A stretch of 64,000 nt of DNA from Sphingomonas sp. Root710. GTDB lineage: Bacteria; Pseudomonadota; Alphaproteobacteria; Sphingomonadales; Sphingomonadaceae. The stretch lies in assembly GCF_001429065.1 (NCBI RefSeq), contig NZ_LMIB01000012.1:248001-312000 (forward strand). Reading direction: 5' to 3'. The notes under the pieces are model-generated. The model had not been told where the DNA came from. It saw only the letters and a program-made list of their open reading frames with translations, and ran no database searches. The position numbers were made by a program, and so were the translations under genes. Positions 50,450 to 60,513 of this stretch are shown piece by piece (position 1 is the first letter of the stretch; each line of letters starts with the position of its first letter).

Positions 50450-52711
50450 TCACCATTCGGCCCCGGCCCGCACACCGATCGTCCGGCGCGGACCCCAGAC
50501 TTCGAGCAGACGGGTGGGGTTGATGTTGACGACCTGGGTCCGCTGGCGGTTGCCGGTCAGGTTGGTGACGAAGGCGCCGACGCGGAAATTGCTGAACTTC
50601 AGATCGGCGCTGAGATCGATCGAGGTGTAGGACGGCTCCTTCACGCCCGCGTCGAAGTTGCTCGGCTCCCAGTAGAAGCTGTCGACATATTGGCCGCCGC
50701 CCCGCAGGTTGAGCGAACCGAAGCTCAGCGGGATGTCCGCCACCAGCGCCGCGTTGAGCGTGTGCTTGGGCGAGCGCGGCAGATGGTTGCCGGTGAAGTT
50801 CACCGTCGGCGAGAAGATGTAGCTGTCATATTTCGCGTCGAGATAGGAATAGCCATATTCCGCCCGCAGCCCGCGGGTGAAGACGAACTGGCCGTCGACC
50901 TCGAAGCCCTTCAGCGTCGATTTCGCACCGTTGCTGAGCAGCGAAATCGTCGTCGTCTGGCCGGGGAGCAACACGGTGCGCTGCACCTGGATATTGCTGT
51001 ACTTATAATAGAAGCCCGCGATGTTGAGCCGCATCCGCCCGCCGAGCAGGTCCGACTTCAGGCCCGCCTGATAGGCGGTCATCCGTTCGGGCTTGGCCGC
51101 CTGGGTCGCCAGCAGCGGGGTCGCCGGCGCGAGCTGATAGGCGCCGCTCTTGAAGCCGCGCGAATAGCTCGCATAGGCGAGGACCGAGCGGTTGATCTTG
51201 TACGACAGGATCGCCGTCGGATCGAACGCACTCCATGAGCGCGACGCCGGCTGGGTGAAGTTCGACCGGTATATTCCGGGGGCCGACGTCACCGCCTGGG
51301 CGACATAATCCTTCTTGTCCTTGGTGTAGCGGCCACCGAGATCGAGCGACAGCGCGTCGGTGAAGTTCAGCGTCACCTGACCGAACAGCGCATAGCTGCG
51401 GACGTCGATATTCTCGGTGCTGACCCAGGTGATCGGTGTGCCGCCGGTGCCCGACGGCGGCGGCAGCGCGACCAGCGAGCTGTCCACCCCGTAGTTGTAG
51501 GTATAGTCCTGATGGACATTCTCGGTGAAATAATAGGCGCCGAAGGTCCATTTCAGGAAATTGCCGAAGGTCAGCGGACCGTCGGTCTTCGACGAGAAGC
51601 GGATTTCCTGGCTGAACTGATCCTGCTTGGATTCGGTGGTGACCAGCCACAGATCGAGGCTGGTGCCGTCGAAGTCGACCGGCCCGAACAGCTTCGCCTT
51701 CCGATAGGCGGTGATCGTGGTGATATCGACCGCGTCGGTGCTGAAGTCGCCGGTCAGGCTGACGCCGCCGCCGTCGCGCTGCACGCCTTTCACGCCCGGC
51801 GTCTGGGTCACCTTATAAGGATTAGGATCGACCGGTGAGGTCGCGCCCGGGCGCACCAGCAATATGGTCGGGCGGCGACCGTCGACATCGTTGCTGCGAT
51901 AGACCGAGGTCTCGTCATGCGAGTCATAATAATCGCTGTTGAGGGTCAGCTTGGCGTCGTCGGACAGGTCGAAGATCAGCTTGCCGCGCACCGTGGCGTT
52001 GCGGCCGCCATTGCCGGTGCGGCCGGTGTTGACGATCTTCATCACGCCGTCGGCGTCGCTGTAGCTGGCGCTGACCTGCGCCTTGACGCGCTCGGCGATC
52101 GGCCCGCTGACCAGCCCCGAGACGGTCACGCCGGTGCCGCCGAATTCCTGGTTCCAGGTATGTGAGGCGTTGACCTGCGCATGGAACTCGTCGGTCGGCG
52201 AGCGGGTAACGATGTTGAGCGCGCCGCCGATGGTGTTGCGGCCGAACAGCGTGCCCTGCGGCCCCTTGAGCACCTCCACCCGCTCGACGTCGAACAGGTC
52301 CTGCAGCGCCGAGCTGAAGCGCGCGATATAGACGCCATCGACGAAGGTGCCGATCGAGGCGTCGGCCTCATCGGTGAAGCTGCGCGTGCCGATGCCGCGG
52401 ATATAGAGCGAGGGAACGCGGCGATCGGCCGCGCGATAGAAGACGCCCGGCGACAGGGTGGCGACCGCGCGGATGTCGGTCGAACCACGCTGGAGCAGCG
52501 AAGAGCCCGACAGCGCCGAGATCGCGACCGGGACGTCCTGCAGACGCTCTTCGCGCTTGCGGGCGGTCACGACGATGTCCTCGACATGATAGCCGTCATC
52601 CTGAGTGGCCGCCGGAGTCGATGGCGAATCGGCTGCGACCTGCGCGTGCGCCGTGGCGATCGGCGACGTCGAAAAGGCTAGAAAAGCGAGCAAGGCATGG
52701 CGATTTTTCAT
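50450..52711 (-). CDS. TonB-dependent receptor
   Basis: The 753-residue protein starts at the ATG at 52711 behind GAGAGGAAA. It has a signal peptide (RHALLAFLAFSTSPIATAHA), the plug start DIVVTARKREERLQDVPVAI, VLKGPQGTLFGRNTIGGALN and a C-terminal RRTIGVRAGAEW. It would bring the methoxylated or otherwise bulky substrate across the outer membrane. It heads a long leftward operon down to the O-demethylase gene and shares its promoter with the divergent FAA-hydrolase operon. The operator at 52749 lies 37 bases upstream. Confidence 0.92.
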   Translation of the reverse strand: MKNRHALLAFLAFSTSPIATAHAQVAADSPSTPAATQDDGYHVEDIVVTARKREERLQDVPVAISALSGSSLLQRGSTDIRAVATLSPGVFYRAADRRVPSLYIRGIGTRSFTDEADASIGTFVDGVYIARFSSALQDLFDVERVEVLKGPQGTLFGRNTIGGALNIVTRSPTDEFHAQVNASHTWNQEFGGTGVTVSGLVSGPIAERVKAQVSASYSDADGVMKIVNTGRTGNGGRNATVRGKLIFDLSDDAKLTLNSDYYDSHDETSVYRSNDVDGRRPTILLVRPGATSPVDPNPYKVTQTPGVKGVQRDGGGVSLTGDFSTDAVDITTITAYRKAKLFGPVDFDGTSLDLWLVTTESKQDQFSQEIRFSSKTDGPLTFGNFLKWTFGAYYFTENVHQDYTYNYGVDSSLVALPPPSGTGGTPITWVSTENIDVRSYALFGQVTLNFTDALSLDLGGRYTKDKKDYVAQAVTSAPGIYRSNFTQPASRSWSAFDPTAILSYKINRSVLAYASYSRGFKSGAYQLAPATPLLATQAAKPERMTAYQAGLKSDLLGGRMRLNIAGFYYKYSNIQVQRTVLLPGQTTTISLLSNGAKSTLKGFEVDGQFVFTRGLRAEYGYSYLDAKYDSYIFSPTVNFTGNHLPRSPKHTLNAALVADIPLSFGSLNLRGGGQYVDSFYWEPSNFDAGVKEPSYTSIDLSADLKFSNFRVGAFVTNLTGNRQRTQVVNINPTRLLEVWGPRRTIGVRAGAEW

Positions 52712-52748
52712 CTGATTTCCTCTCCTGGGCTTTTGGTTGTTGCGATTT

Positions 52749-52767
52749 CATACGATCGTTCGTAATA
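52749..52767. promoter_or_regulatory. Second operator type, copy 2
   Basis: CATACGATCGTTCGTAATA here is identical to 28395-28413. It is nested in a wider inverted repeat GTTGCG (52739-52744) / CGCAAC (52771-52776), and it is centred between the divergent TonB receptor and FAA-hydrolase genes. One repressor bound here could close both operons. Confidence 0.7.
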
Positions 52768-52827
52768 GAGCGCAACAGTTCATTCGCATGATCAAAAATC
52801 ATCGCGAAAATCGGGATCGAGAGGATC

Positions 52828-53775
52828 ATGAGACTCATAAGCTTCAAGACGATCGGCGGCGCCGAACAGCGGCTCGGCGCGCTGGCCGACGACGATGCGG
52901 CGATCGACCTTCAAGCGCGTCACATCAGCCGATTCGGGCGCGAACACGCCGCGCTGGCTTCGACGCTCGCGCTGATCGAGGCGGGACCGGAGGCGCTCGA
53001 CCTCGCCCGCACGCTCATGGAAGGCGACGGCCCCCGGCTCGCGGTCGGACGCGATGTCCGCCTGCTCGCGCCAATCCCGCTGCCGCCGCAGATCCGTGAC
53101 AGCCTGAACTTCCTTGGCCATCTCGAAAACGCGATCGACGGCCGCAACCGCCGCAACGGCATCGCCGAACGCAGCAAGGCGCAGCTCGATCGGCTCGACA
53201 TCTTCCTGCGCCGCCCGGCTTGGTACAAGGCCAACCGCTTCTCGGTCACGGGCACCGACAGCACCGTCGTCTGGCCGCCCTATTCCAGCTATCCTGACTA
53301 TGAGCATGAGCTGGCAGTCGTGCTGTGGGGCGGCCGCGATCTGTCGGTCGAGGAAGCCGAAGGCCGTATCTTCGGCTATATGAACTTCAACGACCTTTCG
53401 GCGCGCGACACCCAGGCCGATGAGATGGCCGGCCAGATGGGCCCGACCAAGAGCAAGGACTTCGACGACGCCAACGTCTTCGGCCCGTGGATCCTGACCG
53501 CCGACGAATTCGATACCGCCAACGCGCGGATGCGCTCCTGGGTCAACGGCGAACTGGTCAACGAGGGCCGCGTCGCCGACATGCATTACAGCTTCGCGCA
53601 GGTGATCTCCTACGCGTCACAGCATGAGACGCTGCGCCCCGGCGAGATCATCGGATCGGGCACGGTGCCGGGCGGCTGCCGGCTCGAAGCCGGCGAACAG
53701 CTCGCCTTCGGCGACACGGTTGAGATCGAAACCGACGGTCTCGGCCGATTGAAGGTCACGATCGCCGCGCGCTGA
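52828..53775 (+). CDS. FAA-hydrolase family protein
   Basis: The 315-residue protein carries DYEHELAVVLWGGRDLS, a metal-ligand segment, FNDLSARDTQADEM (the family core motif) and IIGSGTVPGGC. The N-terminal half (LISFKTIGGAEQRLGALADD) matches the usual N-terminal domain of the family. It differs from the gene at 40517 in the second half. It is the first gene of the rightward arm of the divergon and is followed by a quinone oxidoreductase and the C1 genes, so it probably hydrolyses a ring-cleavage or diketone intermediate. Confidence 0.85.
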   Translation: MRLISFKTIGGAEQRLGALADDDAAIDLQARHISRFGREHAALASTLALIEAGPEALDLARTLMEGDGPRLAVGRDVRLLAPIPLPPQIRDSLNFLGHLENAIDGRNRRNGIAERSKAQLDRLDIFLRRPAWYKANRFSVTGTDSTVVWPPYSSYPDYEHELAVVLWGGRDLSVEEAEGRIFGYMNFNDLSARDTQADEMAGQMGPTKSKDFDDANVFGPWILTADEFDTANARMRSWVNGELVNEGRVADMHYSFAQVISYASQHETLRPGEIIGSGTVPGGCRLEAGEQLAFGDTVEIETDGLGRLKVTIAAR

Positions 53776-53813
53776 CGCCCGGCCTTCGAACAGCATTTAT
53801 CGAGGAGACAGAC

Positions 53814-54794
<981 letters not shown>

Positions 54795-54795
54795 G

Positions 54796-55692
54796 ATGAC
54801 CACCCCGCTCATTCATCCCGGCTGGGCGCAGCCCGCGACCAATATGGTCACGGGCTATTCGCTGGAGATGACCGCGAAGGACATCGGCTCGCTGCGCGCG
54901 GCGGCGCCAGCAATCCGGCCGACCGCGCCGGTAGCGGTCACCTTCCTGCCCAACGAGGACCCTGCCGCGCGGATCGCGGCAGTGAAGGCAGTCCGCGACC
55001 TGGGCTTCGAACCGATGCCGCATTTCTCGGCAAGACGGATCGGATCGGCGGGGGCATTCGAGGACTATCTCGCCGCCGCCGTTGCCGAAGCGGGGGTGAA
55101 GCGCTGCTTCGTCATCGCGGGCGATCCGTCGACTCCCGAAGGCCCCTTCACCGACAGCATGGCGCTGATTGCCAGCGGCGCGTTCGAACGGCACGGCATC
55201 GCCGCGATCGGCGTCGGCGGCCATCCCGAGGGCCATCCGAATATGAGCGAGGAACAGGGCTTCGCCATACTCGAGGCGAAATGCGCCGAAATCGTCGCGC
55301 GTGGCATGGCCCCGCTGGTCGTCACCCAGTTCGCCTTCGACGCGGGCCGGGTGCTCTCCTGGCTGGCGGCATTGCGCGCACGCGGCACGGACGCGCCGGT
55401 GCGCATCGGCATCCCCGGCCCCGCCGGGATCAAGACGCTGCTGCGTTTCGCCGCGCGTTGCGGGGTGGGCGCATCGACCGCCGTCCTCGCCAAATATGGC
55501 ATCTCGGTAGGCAAGCTGTTCGGCTCGGCAGGACCCGACAGGCTGGTCGACGAGCTCGATCGCGGGTTGGGCCCCGAACACGGCCCCGTCCGCCTGCATT
55601 TCTATCCGTTCGGCGGGCTCGAAAAGACCGTCGCGTGGATCAACGGCTATGATCGCGCGCATCGCTCGCGCGCGCCGGAAAGGACCGTCTGA
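54796..55692 (+). CDS. metF: Methylenetetrahydrofolate reductase-like protein
   Basis: From the ATG at 54796 the protein is 298 residues with the MTHFR TIM-barrel pattern. It shows MVTGYSLEMTAKDIGSLRAA at the N-terminus, KRCFVIAGDPSTPEGPF (equivalent to the FAD-binding GD region) and GPAGIKTLLRFAARCGVGAS. The usual N-terminal FEFFPP motif is changed to SLEMT, so this is a divergent paralogue rather than the methionine enzyme. In sphingomonad O-demethylation pathways MetF oxidises methyl-THF back to methylene-THF. The gene is coupled to the quinone oxidoreductase upstream and purU downstream, supporting a C1-recycling role. Confidence 0.85.
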   Translation: MTTPLIHPGWAQPATNMVTGYSLEMTAKDIGSLRAAAPAIRPTAPVAVTFLPNEDPAARIAAVKAVRDLGFEPMPHFSARRIGSAGAFEDYLAAAVAEAGVKRCFVIAGDPSTPEGPFTDSMALIASGAFERHGIAAIGVGGHPEGHPNMSEEQGFAILEAKCAEIVARGMAPLVVTQFAFDAGRVLSWLAALRARGTDAPVRIGIPGPAGIKTLLRFAARCGVGASTAVLAKYGISVGKLFGSAGPDRLVDELDRGLGPEHGPVRLHFYPFGGLEKTVAWINGYDRAHRSRAPERTV

Positions 55693-55693
55693 G

Positions 55694-56551
55694 GTGAGCA
55701 CTTCCTATCTTCTGCGCGTCGAAGCCCCCGACCGGCCCGGGCTCGTCGCCCGCGTCGCCGGTTTCCTGGCCGATCGGGGCGGCAACATCATCGACGCGCA
55801 GCAGTTCGACGACAGCCTCAACGACCGCTTCTTCATGCGCGTCGCCTTCCAGCCCGGCGAAGGCGAGACGCTCGAAGCCTTCCGCCGCGACTTCGCGCCG
55901 ATTGCCGAGGGCCTCGGCCTGACCTGGGCGGTACGCGATCAACTTCAACGCAAGAAGGTGCTGCTGCTGGTCTCCAGGTTCGACCATTGCCTCGGCGACC
56001 TGCTCTATCGCTGGAAGATCGGCGAACTGCCGATGGACGTGGTCGGGGTGATCTCCAACCATCCGCGCGACGCGATCAGCGTCGAGATCGGCGACGGCAT
56101 CCCCTTCCACCATCTGCCGGTGACGAAAGACACCAAGGCCGATCAGGAGGCCCGGATCAAGGCGATCGTCAACGAGACCGGGGCCGAGCTGATCGTCCTC
56201 GCCCGCTATATGCAGATCCTCTCGGACGATCTTGCGGGCTTCCTGTCGGGACGCTGCATCAACATCCACCACAGCTTTTTGCCCGGCTTCAAGGGCGCGA
56301 AGCCCTATCATCAGGCGCATGCGCGCGGGGTGAAGATGATCGGCGCGACTGCGCACTATGTCACCAGCGACCTCGACGAAGGGCCGATCGTTCATCAGGA
56401 CGTCGAGGCGATCAGCCATGCCGACACCCCCGACGAGCTGGTCCGCAAGGGCCGCGACATAGAGCGCCGGGTGCTCGCCGAAGCGGTCCGCCTCCACCTC
56501 CATGGCCGTGTCTTCCTCAACGGCGCGAGCACCGTCGTCTTCAAGGGCTGA
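55694..56551 (+). CDS. purU: Formyltetrahydrofolate deformylase
   Basis: Starting with GTG at 55694, one base after the metF stop, the protein is 285 residues. Residues about 5-80 are an ACT domain (RVEAPDRPGLVARVAGFLAD). The formyltransferase-like domain has MDVVGVISNHPRD, NIHHSFLPGF (catalytic Asn and His) and LDEGPIVHQDVE with the catalytic Asp. It hydrolyses 10-formyl-THF to formate and THF, which would complete regeneration of free THF after O-demethylation. Position next to metF and far from purine genes supports this specialised role. Confidence 0.93.
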   Translation: MSTSYLLRVEAPDRPGLVARVAGFLADRGGNIIDAQQFDDSLNDRFFMRVAFQPGEGETLEAFRRDFAPIAEGLGLTWAVRDQLQRKKVLLLVSRFDHCLGDLLYRWKIGELPMDVVGVISNHPRDAISVEIGDGIPFHHLPVTKDTKADQEARIKAIVNETGAELIVLARYMQILSDDLAGFLSGRCINIHHSFLPGFKGAKPYHQAHARGVKMIGATAHYVTSDLDEGPIVHQDVEAISHADTPDELVRKGRDIERRVLAEAVRLHLHGRVFLNGASTVVFKG

Positions 56552-56555
56552 CGCC

Positions 56556-56960
56556 ATGGCCGCGGTTATCGACGGCCTCGTGGTGCGCATCCGCGATCTG
56601 ACGGTGCTCGCCGATATCGGCATAAATCCCGACGAAATCGGACGACGCCAGCCGCTCGTGATCCAGGTCGAGCTGACCCTATCCTCGCCCGACCCGAACA
56701 ATATCGAAGGGATGGTCGACTATCGTAGCATCGCTCGCGCCGCAGAGGCCCTGGCAGAAACCCATATTCCGCTGATCGAGACGTTCGCCCAGCGGCTGGC
56801 GACGCAATGCCTCTCCTGGCCGCCTGTCGCCGCAGTTCGCATCACCGTCGACAAGCCGTTTGCGCTGGCGTGGGGGCTGGCCGGTGTAGAATTGAGGATG
56901 CGTCGGCCTGACTGTTGCGCGCCGAATCCACACCGCGTCGGCGGGCATCAGCCCATATAG
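56556..56960 (+). CDS. Dihydroneopterin aldolase-like protein (FolB)
   Basis: From the ATG at 56556, four bases after purU, the protein is 134 residues, slightly longer than standard FolB. RIRDLTVLADIGINPDEIGR, VDYRSIARAAEALAETHIPL and VRITVDKPFALAWG with its lysine match the aldolase/epimerase fold. FolB makes 6-hydroxymethyl-dihydropterin for folate synthesis. In this operon it may boost the THF pool needed for O-demethylation or act in pterin metabolism. The C-terminal 18 residues have no family match. The gene overlaps the SDR remnant on the opposite strand. Confidence 0.75.
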   Translation: MAAVIDGLVVRIRDLTVLADIGINPDEIGRRQPLVIQVELTLSSPDPNNIEGMVDYRSIARAAEALAETHIPLIETFAQRLATQCLSWPPVAAVRITVDKPFALAWGLAGVELRMRRPDCCAPNPHRVGGHQPI

Positions 56961-57037
56961 CCGCCGCAGATCAGGATCATCTCGCCCGTCACATAGCGTG
57001 CCGCCTCGCTGCACAGGAAGGCGACCACCGAGGCGGT
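56948..57037 (-). pseudogene. C-terminal remnant of an SDR
   Basis: On the minus strand ASVVAFLCSEAARYVTGEMI, then LICGGYMG and a stop, is the standard C-terminal end of FabG-like SDRs (FLxSxxxxYVTG, GGYxG). No frame upstream continues the protein, as an out-of-frame stretch follows. It is a leftover of a gene deleted between folB and the IclR gene. Confidence 0.6.
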
Positions 57038-57060
57038 GCGTTATCGGCCAGCATCGTGGC

Positions 57061-57846
57061 TCAAGCGCGATCGACGATCATCGCCAAATCGCGCGCAACG
57101 CGCTTCAGCGCGGGCAGGTAGCGCGTCCGCAATTCCGTCAGCGAGACCCGCCCCGCAGGAACGCCGATGTTGATCGCGGCATGGACGCCATCCCGGCCGA
57201 TCACCGGAACGGCAACCGACCGCAGCCCCACTTCGAGCTCCTGGTCGACGATCGCACAGCCTTCCTCGCCCACCCTGTCGAAGATCGCCAGCAGCGCGGC
57301 CGGATCGGTTTCGGTCTTGTCCGTCAGCGCGACCAGCGGCGTCCGGCGCAGATAGGCCTCCTGCGCCGCCCTGCCCTGCCCCGCCAGCAGAACCCGTCCC
57401 ATCGACGTGCAGTAGAGCGGCACCCGGCTGCCGACCCGCAGCGCGACCGACATGATCCGCGACACCTCGGCGCGCGCGATATAATAGACCTCGTCCTCCT
57501 CGACCACGCCGAGCGAGCAGGATTCGTGCAGATCGTCGCGCAACTGGTCGAGCAGCGGCTGGGCGCGCATCGCCAGGCTGCTCGACGACATATAGGCATA
57601 GCCCAGCGCCAGCACCTTGGGCCGCAGCGCATAATGCGCACCGGTCTGCATCGCATAGCCCAGCCGCACCAGCGTATGCAGGCAGCGCTTCACCGCCGGC
57701 CGGCTGAGTCCGGTCAGGCGGCTCGCCTGCGCGATCGTCATCGGCTGCCGCTCGTCGGCGAAGCAGCGCAGCACCGCAAGCCCCCGCGCCAGCGAGGTCA
57801 TGAATTCCGGATCGCCTTGCGCGTCCAGCGTGGAAAGCTGCTCCAC
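57061..57846 (-). CDS. pcaR: IclR-family regulator (PcaR-like)
   Basis: I place the start at the GTG at 57846 (GGAG six bases before), giving 261 residues, the normal IclR length. The winged helix reads RGLAVLRCFADERQPMTIAQ and LTGLSRPAVKRCLHTLVRLG. The effector domain has GRVLLAGQG, INIGVPAGRVSL and TRYLPALKRVARDL. The PcaR/PobR-type features (RPAVKRCLHTL) and position divergent from pcaIJF support activation of 3-oxoadipate catabolism. An inverted repeat overlapping its upstream region is a likely binding site. Confidence 0.85.
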   Translation of the reverse strand: MEQLSTLDAQGDPEFMTSLARGLAVLRCFADERQPMTIAQASRLTGLSRPAVKRCLHTLVRLGYAMQTGAHYALRPKVLALGYAYMSSSSLAMRAQPLLDQLRDDLHESCSLGVVEEDEVYYIARAEVSRIMSVALRVGSRVPLYCTSMGRVLLAGQGRAAQEAYLRRTPLVALTDKTETDPAALLAIFDRVGEEGCAIVDQELEVGLRSVAVPVIGRDGVHAAINIGVPAGRVSLTELRTRYLPALKRVARDLAMIVDRA

Positions 57847-57859
57847 CCTGTTCTCCACT

Positions 57860-57893
57860 AACCGATTATCGGACAATATCACGTTTATCGGTT
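57860..57893. promoter_or_regulatory. Candidate IclR/PcaR binding site
   Basis: AACCGAT (57860-57866) and ATCGGTT (57887-57893) are perfect inverted arms, with a further ATCGG at 57868-57872. This lies in the divergent promoter between the IclR and pcaI genes, as expected for a PcaR site. Confidence 0.55.
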
Positions 57894-57956
57894 GACTCAA
57901 GTGGCAGCCGCCGGGAGACGGAGCGCCATCGATCGCCGCTGGAAGGAGATTCGCGC

Positions 57957-58628
57957 GTGGTGGACAAGACGGTGGCGACGGTCGACGACGCGGTCGCCGA
58001 TATCTTTGACGGCGCATCGGTGATGATCGGCGGCTTCGGCACCGCGGGCATGCCCGATCAGCTGATCGACGCGTTGATCGCGCGCGGCGTCGGCGACCTG
58101 ACGATCATCAACAACAATGCCGGCAATGGCGAAAGCGGCGTCGCCGCGCTGATCAAGGCGGGCCGCGTCCGCAAGATCATCTGCTCCTTTCCGCGCCAGA
58201 GCGATTCCCACCATTTCGACGCGCGCTACCGCGCTGGCGAGATCGAGCTCGAACTGGTGCCGCAGGGCAATCTCGCCGCGCGCATCCAGGCGGCGGGGGC
58301 CGGGCTCGGCGCGATCTTCACTCCCACCGGCTTCGGCACGCTGCTCGCCGAGGGCAAGGAGACGCGCAACATCGACGGGCGCGACTATGTCCTCGAATAT
58401 CCGATCCATGCCGATTTCGCGCTGATCAAGGCGCATCGCGGCGATCGCTGGGGCAACCTCGTCTACCGCAAGACCGCGCGCAATTTCGGGCCGATCATGG
58501 CGATGGCCGCGGAAACCGCGATCGCGCAGGTGTCTCAGATCGTCCCGCTCGGCGAACTCGATCCCGAGGCGGTGATTACCCCCGGCATCTTCGTCCAGCG
58601 CCTCGTCCAGACCGGAGCATCGGCATGA
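57957..58628 (+). CDS. pcaI: 3-oxoadipate CoA-transferase subunit A
   Basis: The 223-residue protein begins with GTG behind GGAAGGAG. It carries VMIGGFGTAGMPDQLIDALI and TIINNNAGNGESGVAALIKA, the family I transferase motifs of PcaI, and KTARNFGPIM near the end. With PcaJ it transfers CoA from succinyl-CoA to 3-oxoadipate. It overlaps pcaJ by four bases and is divergent from the IclR gene, so it is induced by 3-oxoadipate or a related compound. A second transferase pair lies at 36620, so two different ketoacids are activated in this locus. Confidence 0.9.
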   Translation: MVDKTVATVDDAVADIFDGASVMIGGFGTAGMPDQLIDALIARGVGDLTIINNNAGNGESGVAALIKAGRVRKIICSFPRQSDSHHFDARYRAGEIELELVPQGNLAARIQAAGAGLGAIFTPTGFGTLLAEGKETRNIDGRDYVLEYPIHADFALIKAHRGDRWGNLVYRKTARNFGPIMAMAAETAIAQVSQIVPLGELDPEAVITPGIFVQRLVQTGASA

Positions 58629-59263
58629 CCCCCATGACCCGCGACCAGATGGCCGCCCGCGTCGCCCGCGACATTCCTGAAGGCGCCTATGTGAACCTCG
58701 GCATCGGCCTGCCGACCAAGGTCGCCAATTATCTGCCGCAGGATCGCGAGATATTGCTGCAGAGCGAGAACGGCCTGCTCGGCATGGGCCCCGCACCCGC
58801 GCCGGGCGAGGAGGACTGGGAACTGATCAACGCCGGCAAGCAGGCGGTAACGCTGCTCACCGGCGGCTGCTATTTCCACCATGCCGACAGCTTCGCGATG
58901 ATGCGGGGCGGCCATATCGACATCTGCGTGCTCGGCGCCTTCCAGGTCTCGGTCCATGGCGACCTCGCCAACTGGCACACCGGCGAGCCCGATGCGATCC
59001 CGGCGGTGGGCGGCGCGATGGACCTCGCGATCGGCGCGAAGCAGACCTTCGTGATGATGGAGCTGCTCACCAAGGCCGGACAAAGCAAGCTGGTCGGGCG
59101 GTGCAGCTATCCGCTGACCGGCCTCGCCTGCGTCTCGCGCGTCTACACCGATCTCGCCATCTTCGACGTCGGCGCGGACGGCGCGCGCGTCGTCGATATG
59201 GTCGACGGCCTGTCGCTCGACGAACTTCGCCGCCTCACCGGCCTCACCCTCACCGCTGCCTGA
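58625..59263 (+). CDS. pcaJ: 3-oxoadipate CoA-transferase subunit B
   Basis: The 212-residue protein has [18 protein letters not shown] and [12 protein letters not shown] with catalytic Glu48. Its ATG lies within the end of pcaI, ensuring equal synthesis. It completes the 3-oxoadipate transferase. Confidence 0.92.
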   Translation: MTPMTRDQMAARVARDIPEGAYVNLGIGLPTKVANYLPQDREILLQSENGLLGMGPAPAPGEEDWELINAGKQAVTLLTGGCYFHHADSFAMMRGGHIDICVLGAFQVSVHGDLANWHTGEPDAIPAVGGAMDLAIGAKQTFVMMELLTKAGQSKLVGRCSYPLTGLACVSRVYTDLAIFDVGADGARVVDMVDGLSLDELRRLTGLTLTAA

Positions 59264-59273
59264 CGGAAAGATC

Positions 59274-60482
59274 ATGACCGACGCCTTCATCTGCGACGCC
59301 ATCCGCACCCCCATCGGCCGTTATGGCGGCATGCTCGCCGGGGTTCGCGCCGACGATCTCGGCGCGCTGCCGCTGAAGGCGCTGATAGAGCGCAACACTT
59401 CGCTCGATCCGGCGGCGATCGAGGAGGTCTTCTACGGCTGCGCCAACCAGTCGGGCGAGGACAACCGCAACGTCGCGCGGATGAGCCTGCTGCTCGCGGG
59501 CCTCCCCACCAGTGTGCCCGGCCTCACCCTGAACCGGCTGTGCGCCTCGGGCCTCGAAGCGGTCGGCGCAGCGGCCCGCGCGATCCGCACCGGCGAGATG
59601 GCCCTCGCGGTCGCGGGCGGGGTCGAGAGCATGACCCGCGCCCCCTTCGTGATGGGCAAGGCCGACGCCGCCTTCGGCCGCGCGCAGAAGCTCGAGGACA
59701 CGACGATGGGCTGGCGCTTCGTCAACCCCACGCTCGACGCGCTGTACGGCACCGAGACTATGCCGCGCACCGGCGAGAATGTCGCGCAGGAGCATGGCAT
59801 CTCGCGCGCCGATCAGGACGCCTTCGCGCTCCGCAGCCAGCAGCGCGCCGCCGCCGCGCAGCAGGGCGGCTTCTTCGCCGAAGAGATCGTCCCGCTCACC
59901 CTGCCCGGCCGCCGGAAGGGCGACACCGTCACCACCGACACCGACGAGCATCCGCGCGCCGACACGACGATCGGGACGCTGGCGAAGCTCAAGCCGCTGT
60001 TCGGCCCCGACGGCACCGTCACCGCGGGCAATGCGTCGGGCATCAACGACGGCGCGGCGGCGATGATCGTCGCCAGCGAGACCGCCGCGAAGGCGCACGG
60101 CCTGACGCCGCGCGCCCGCATCCTCGGCATGGCCAGCGCCGGGGTCGAGCCGCGTGTCATGGGGATCGGTCCGCTGCCCGCCACGCGCAAACTGATGGCC
60201 CAACTCGGCCTGTCGATCAGCGGCTTCGACGCGATCGAGCTCAACGAAGCCTTCGCCGCCCAGGCGCTCGCGGTGACCCGCGGCCTCGGCCTGCCCGACG
60301 ACGCGCCCCAGGTGAACCCCAACGGCGGCGCGATCGCGCTGGGCCATCCGCTCGGCATGTCGGGCGCGCGGATCGCGATGACCCTTGTCCACCAGCTCGA
60401 ACGGACCGGCGGCAAGCGCGGCCTGGCGACCTTGTGCATCGGCGTCGGCATGGGCCTGGCGCTGGCCGTCGAGCGGGTCTGA
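59274..60482 (+). CDS. pcaF: 3-oxoadipyl-CoA thiolase
   Basis: The 402-residue thiolase has [20 protein letters not shown] with nucleophile Cys90, [32 protein letters not shown] with the histidine, and [11 protein letters not shown] with the second cysteine. It cleaves 3-oxoadipyl-CoA to succinyl-CoA and acetyl-CoA. Directly after pcaIJ it completes the beta-ketoadipate end-steps. The protocatechuate ring-cleavage genes (pcaGH, pcaB, pcaC, pcaD) are not in the window. Confidence 0.93.
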   Translation: MTDAFICDAIRTPIGRYGGMLAGVRADDLGALPLKALIERNTSLDPAAIEEVFYGCANQSGEDNRNVARMSLLLAGLPTSVPGLTLNRLCASGLEAVGAAARAIRTGEMALAVAGGVESMTRAPFVMGKADAAFGRAQKLEDTTMGWRFVNPTLDALYGTETMPRTGENVAQEHGISRADQDAFALRSQQRAAAAQQGGFFAEEIVPLTLPGRRKGDTVTTDTDEHPRADTTIGTLAKLKPLFGPDGTVTAGNASGINDGAAAMIVASETAAKAHGLTPRARILGMASAGVEPRVMGIGPLPATRKLMAQLGLSISGFDAIELNEAFAAQALAVTRGLGLPDDAPQVNPNGGAIALGHPLGMSGARIAMTLVHQLERTGGKRGLATLCIGVGMGLALAVERV

Positions 60483-60513
60483 ACGCCGGCAGGTGAAAGC
60501 CCATCGCGCCGGA

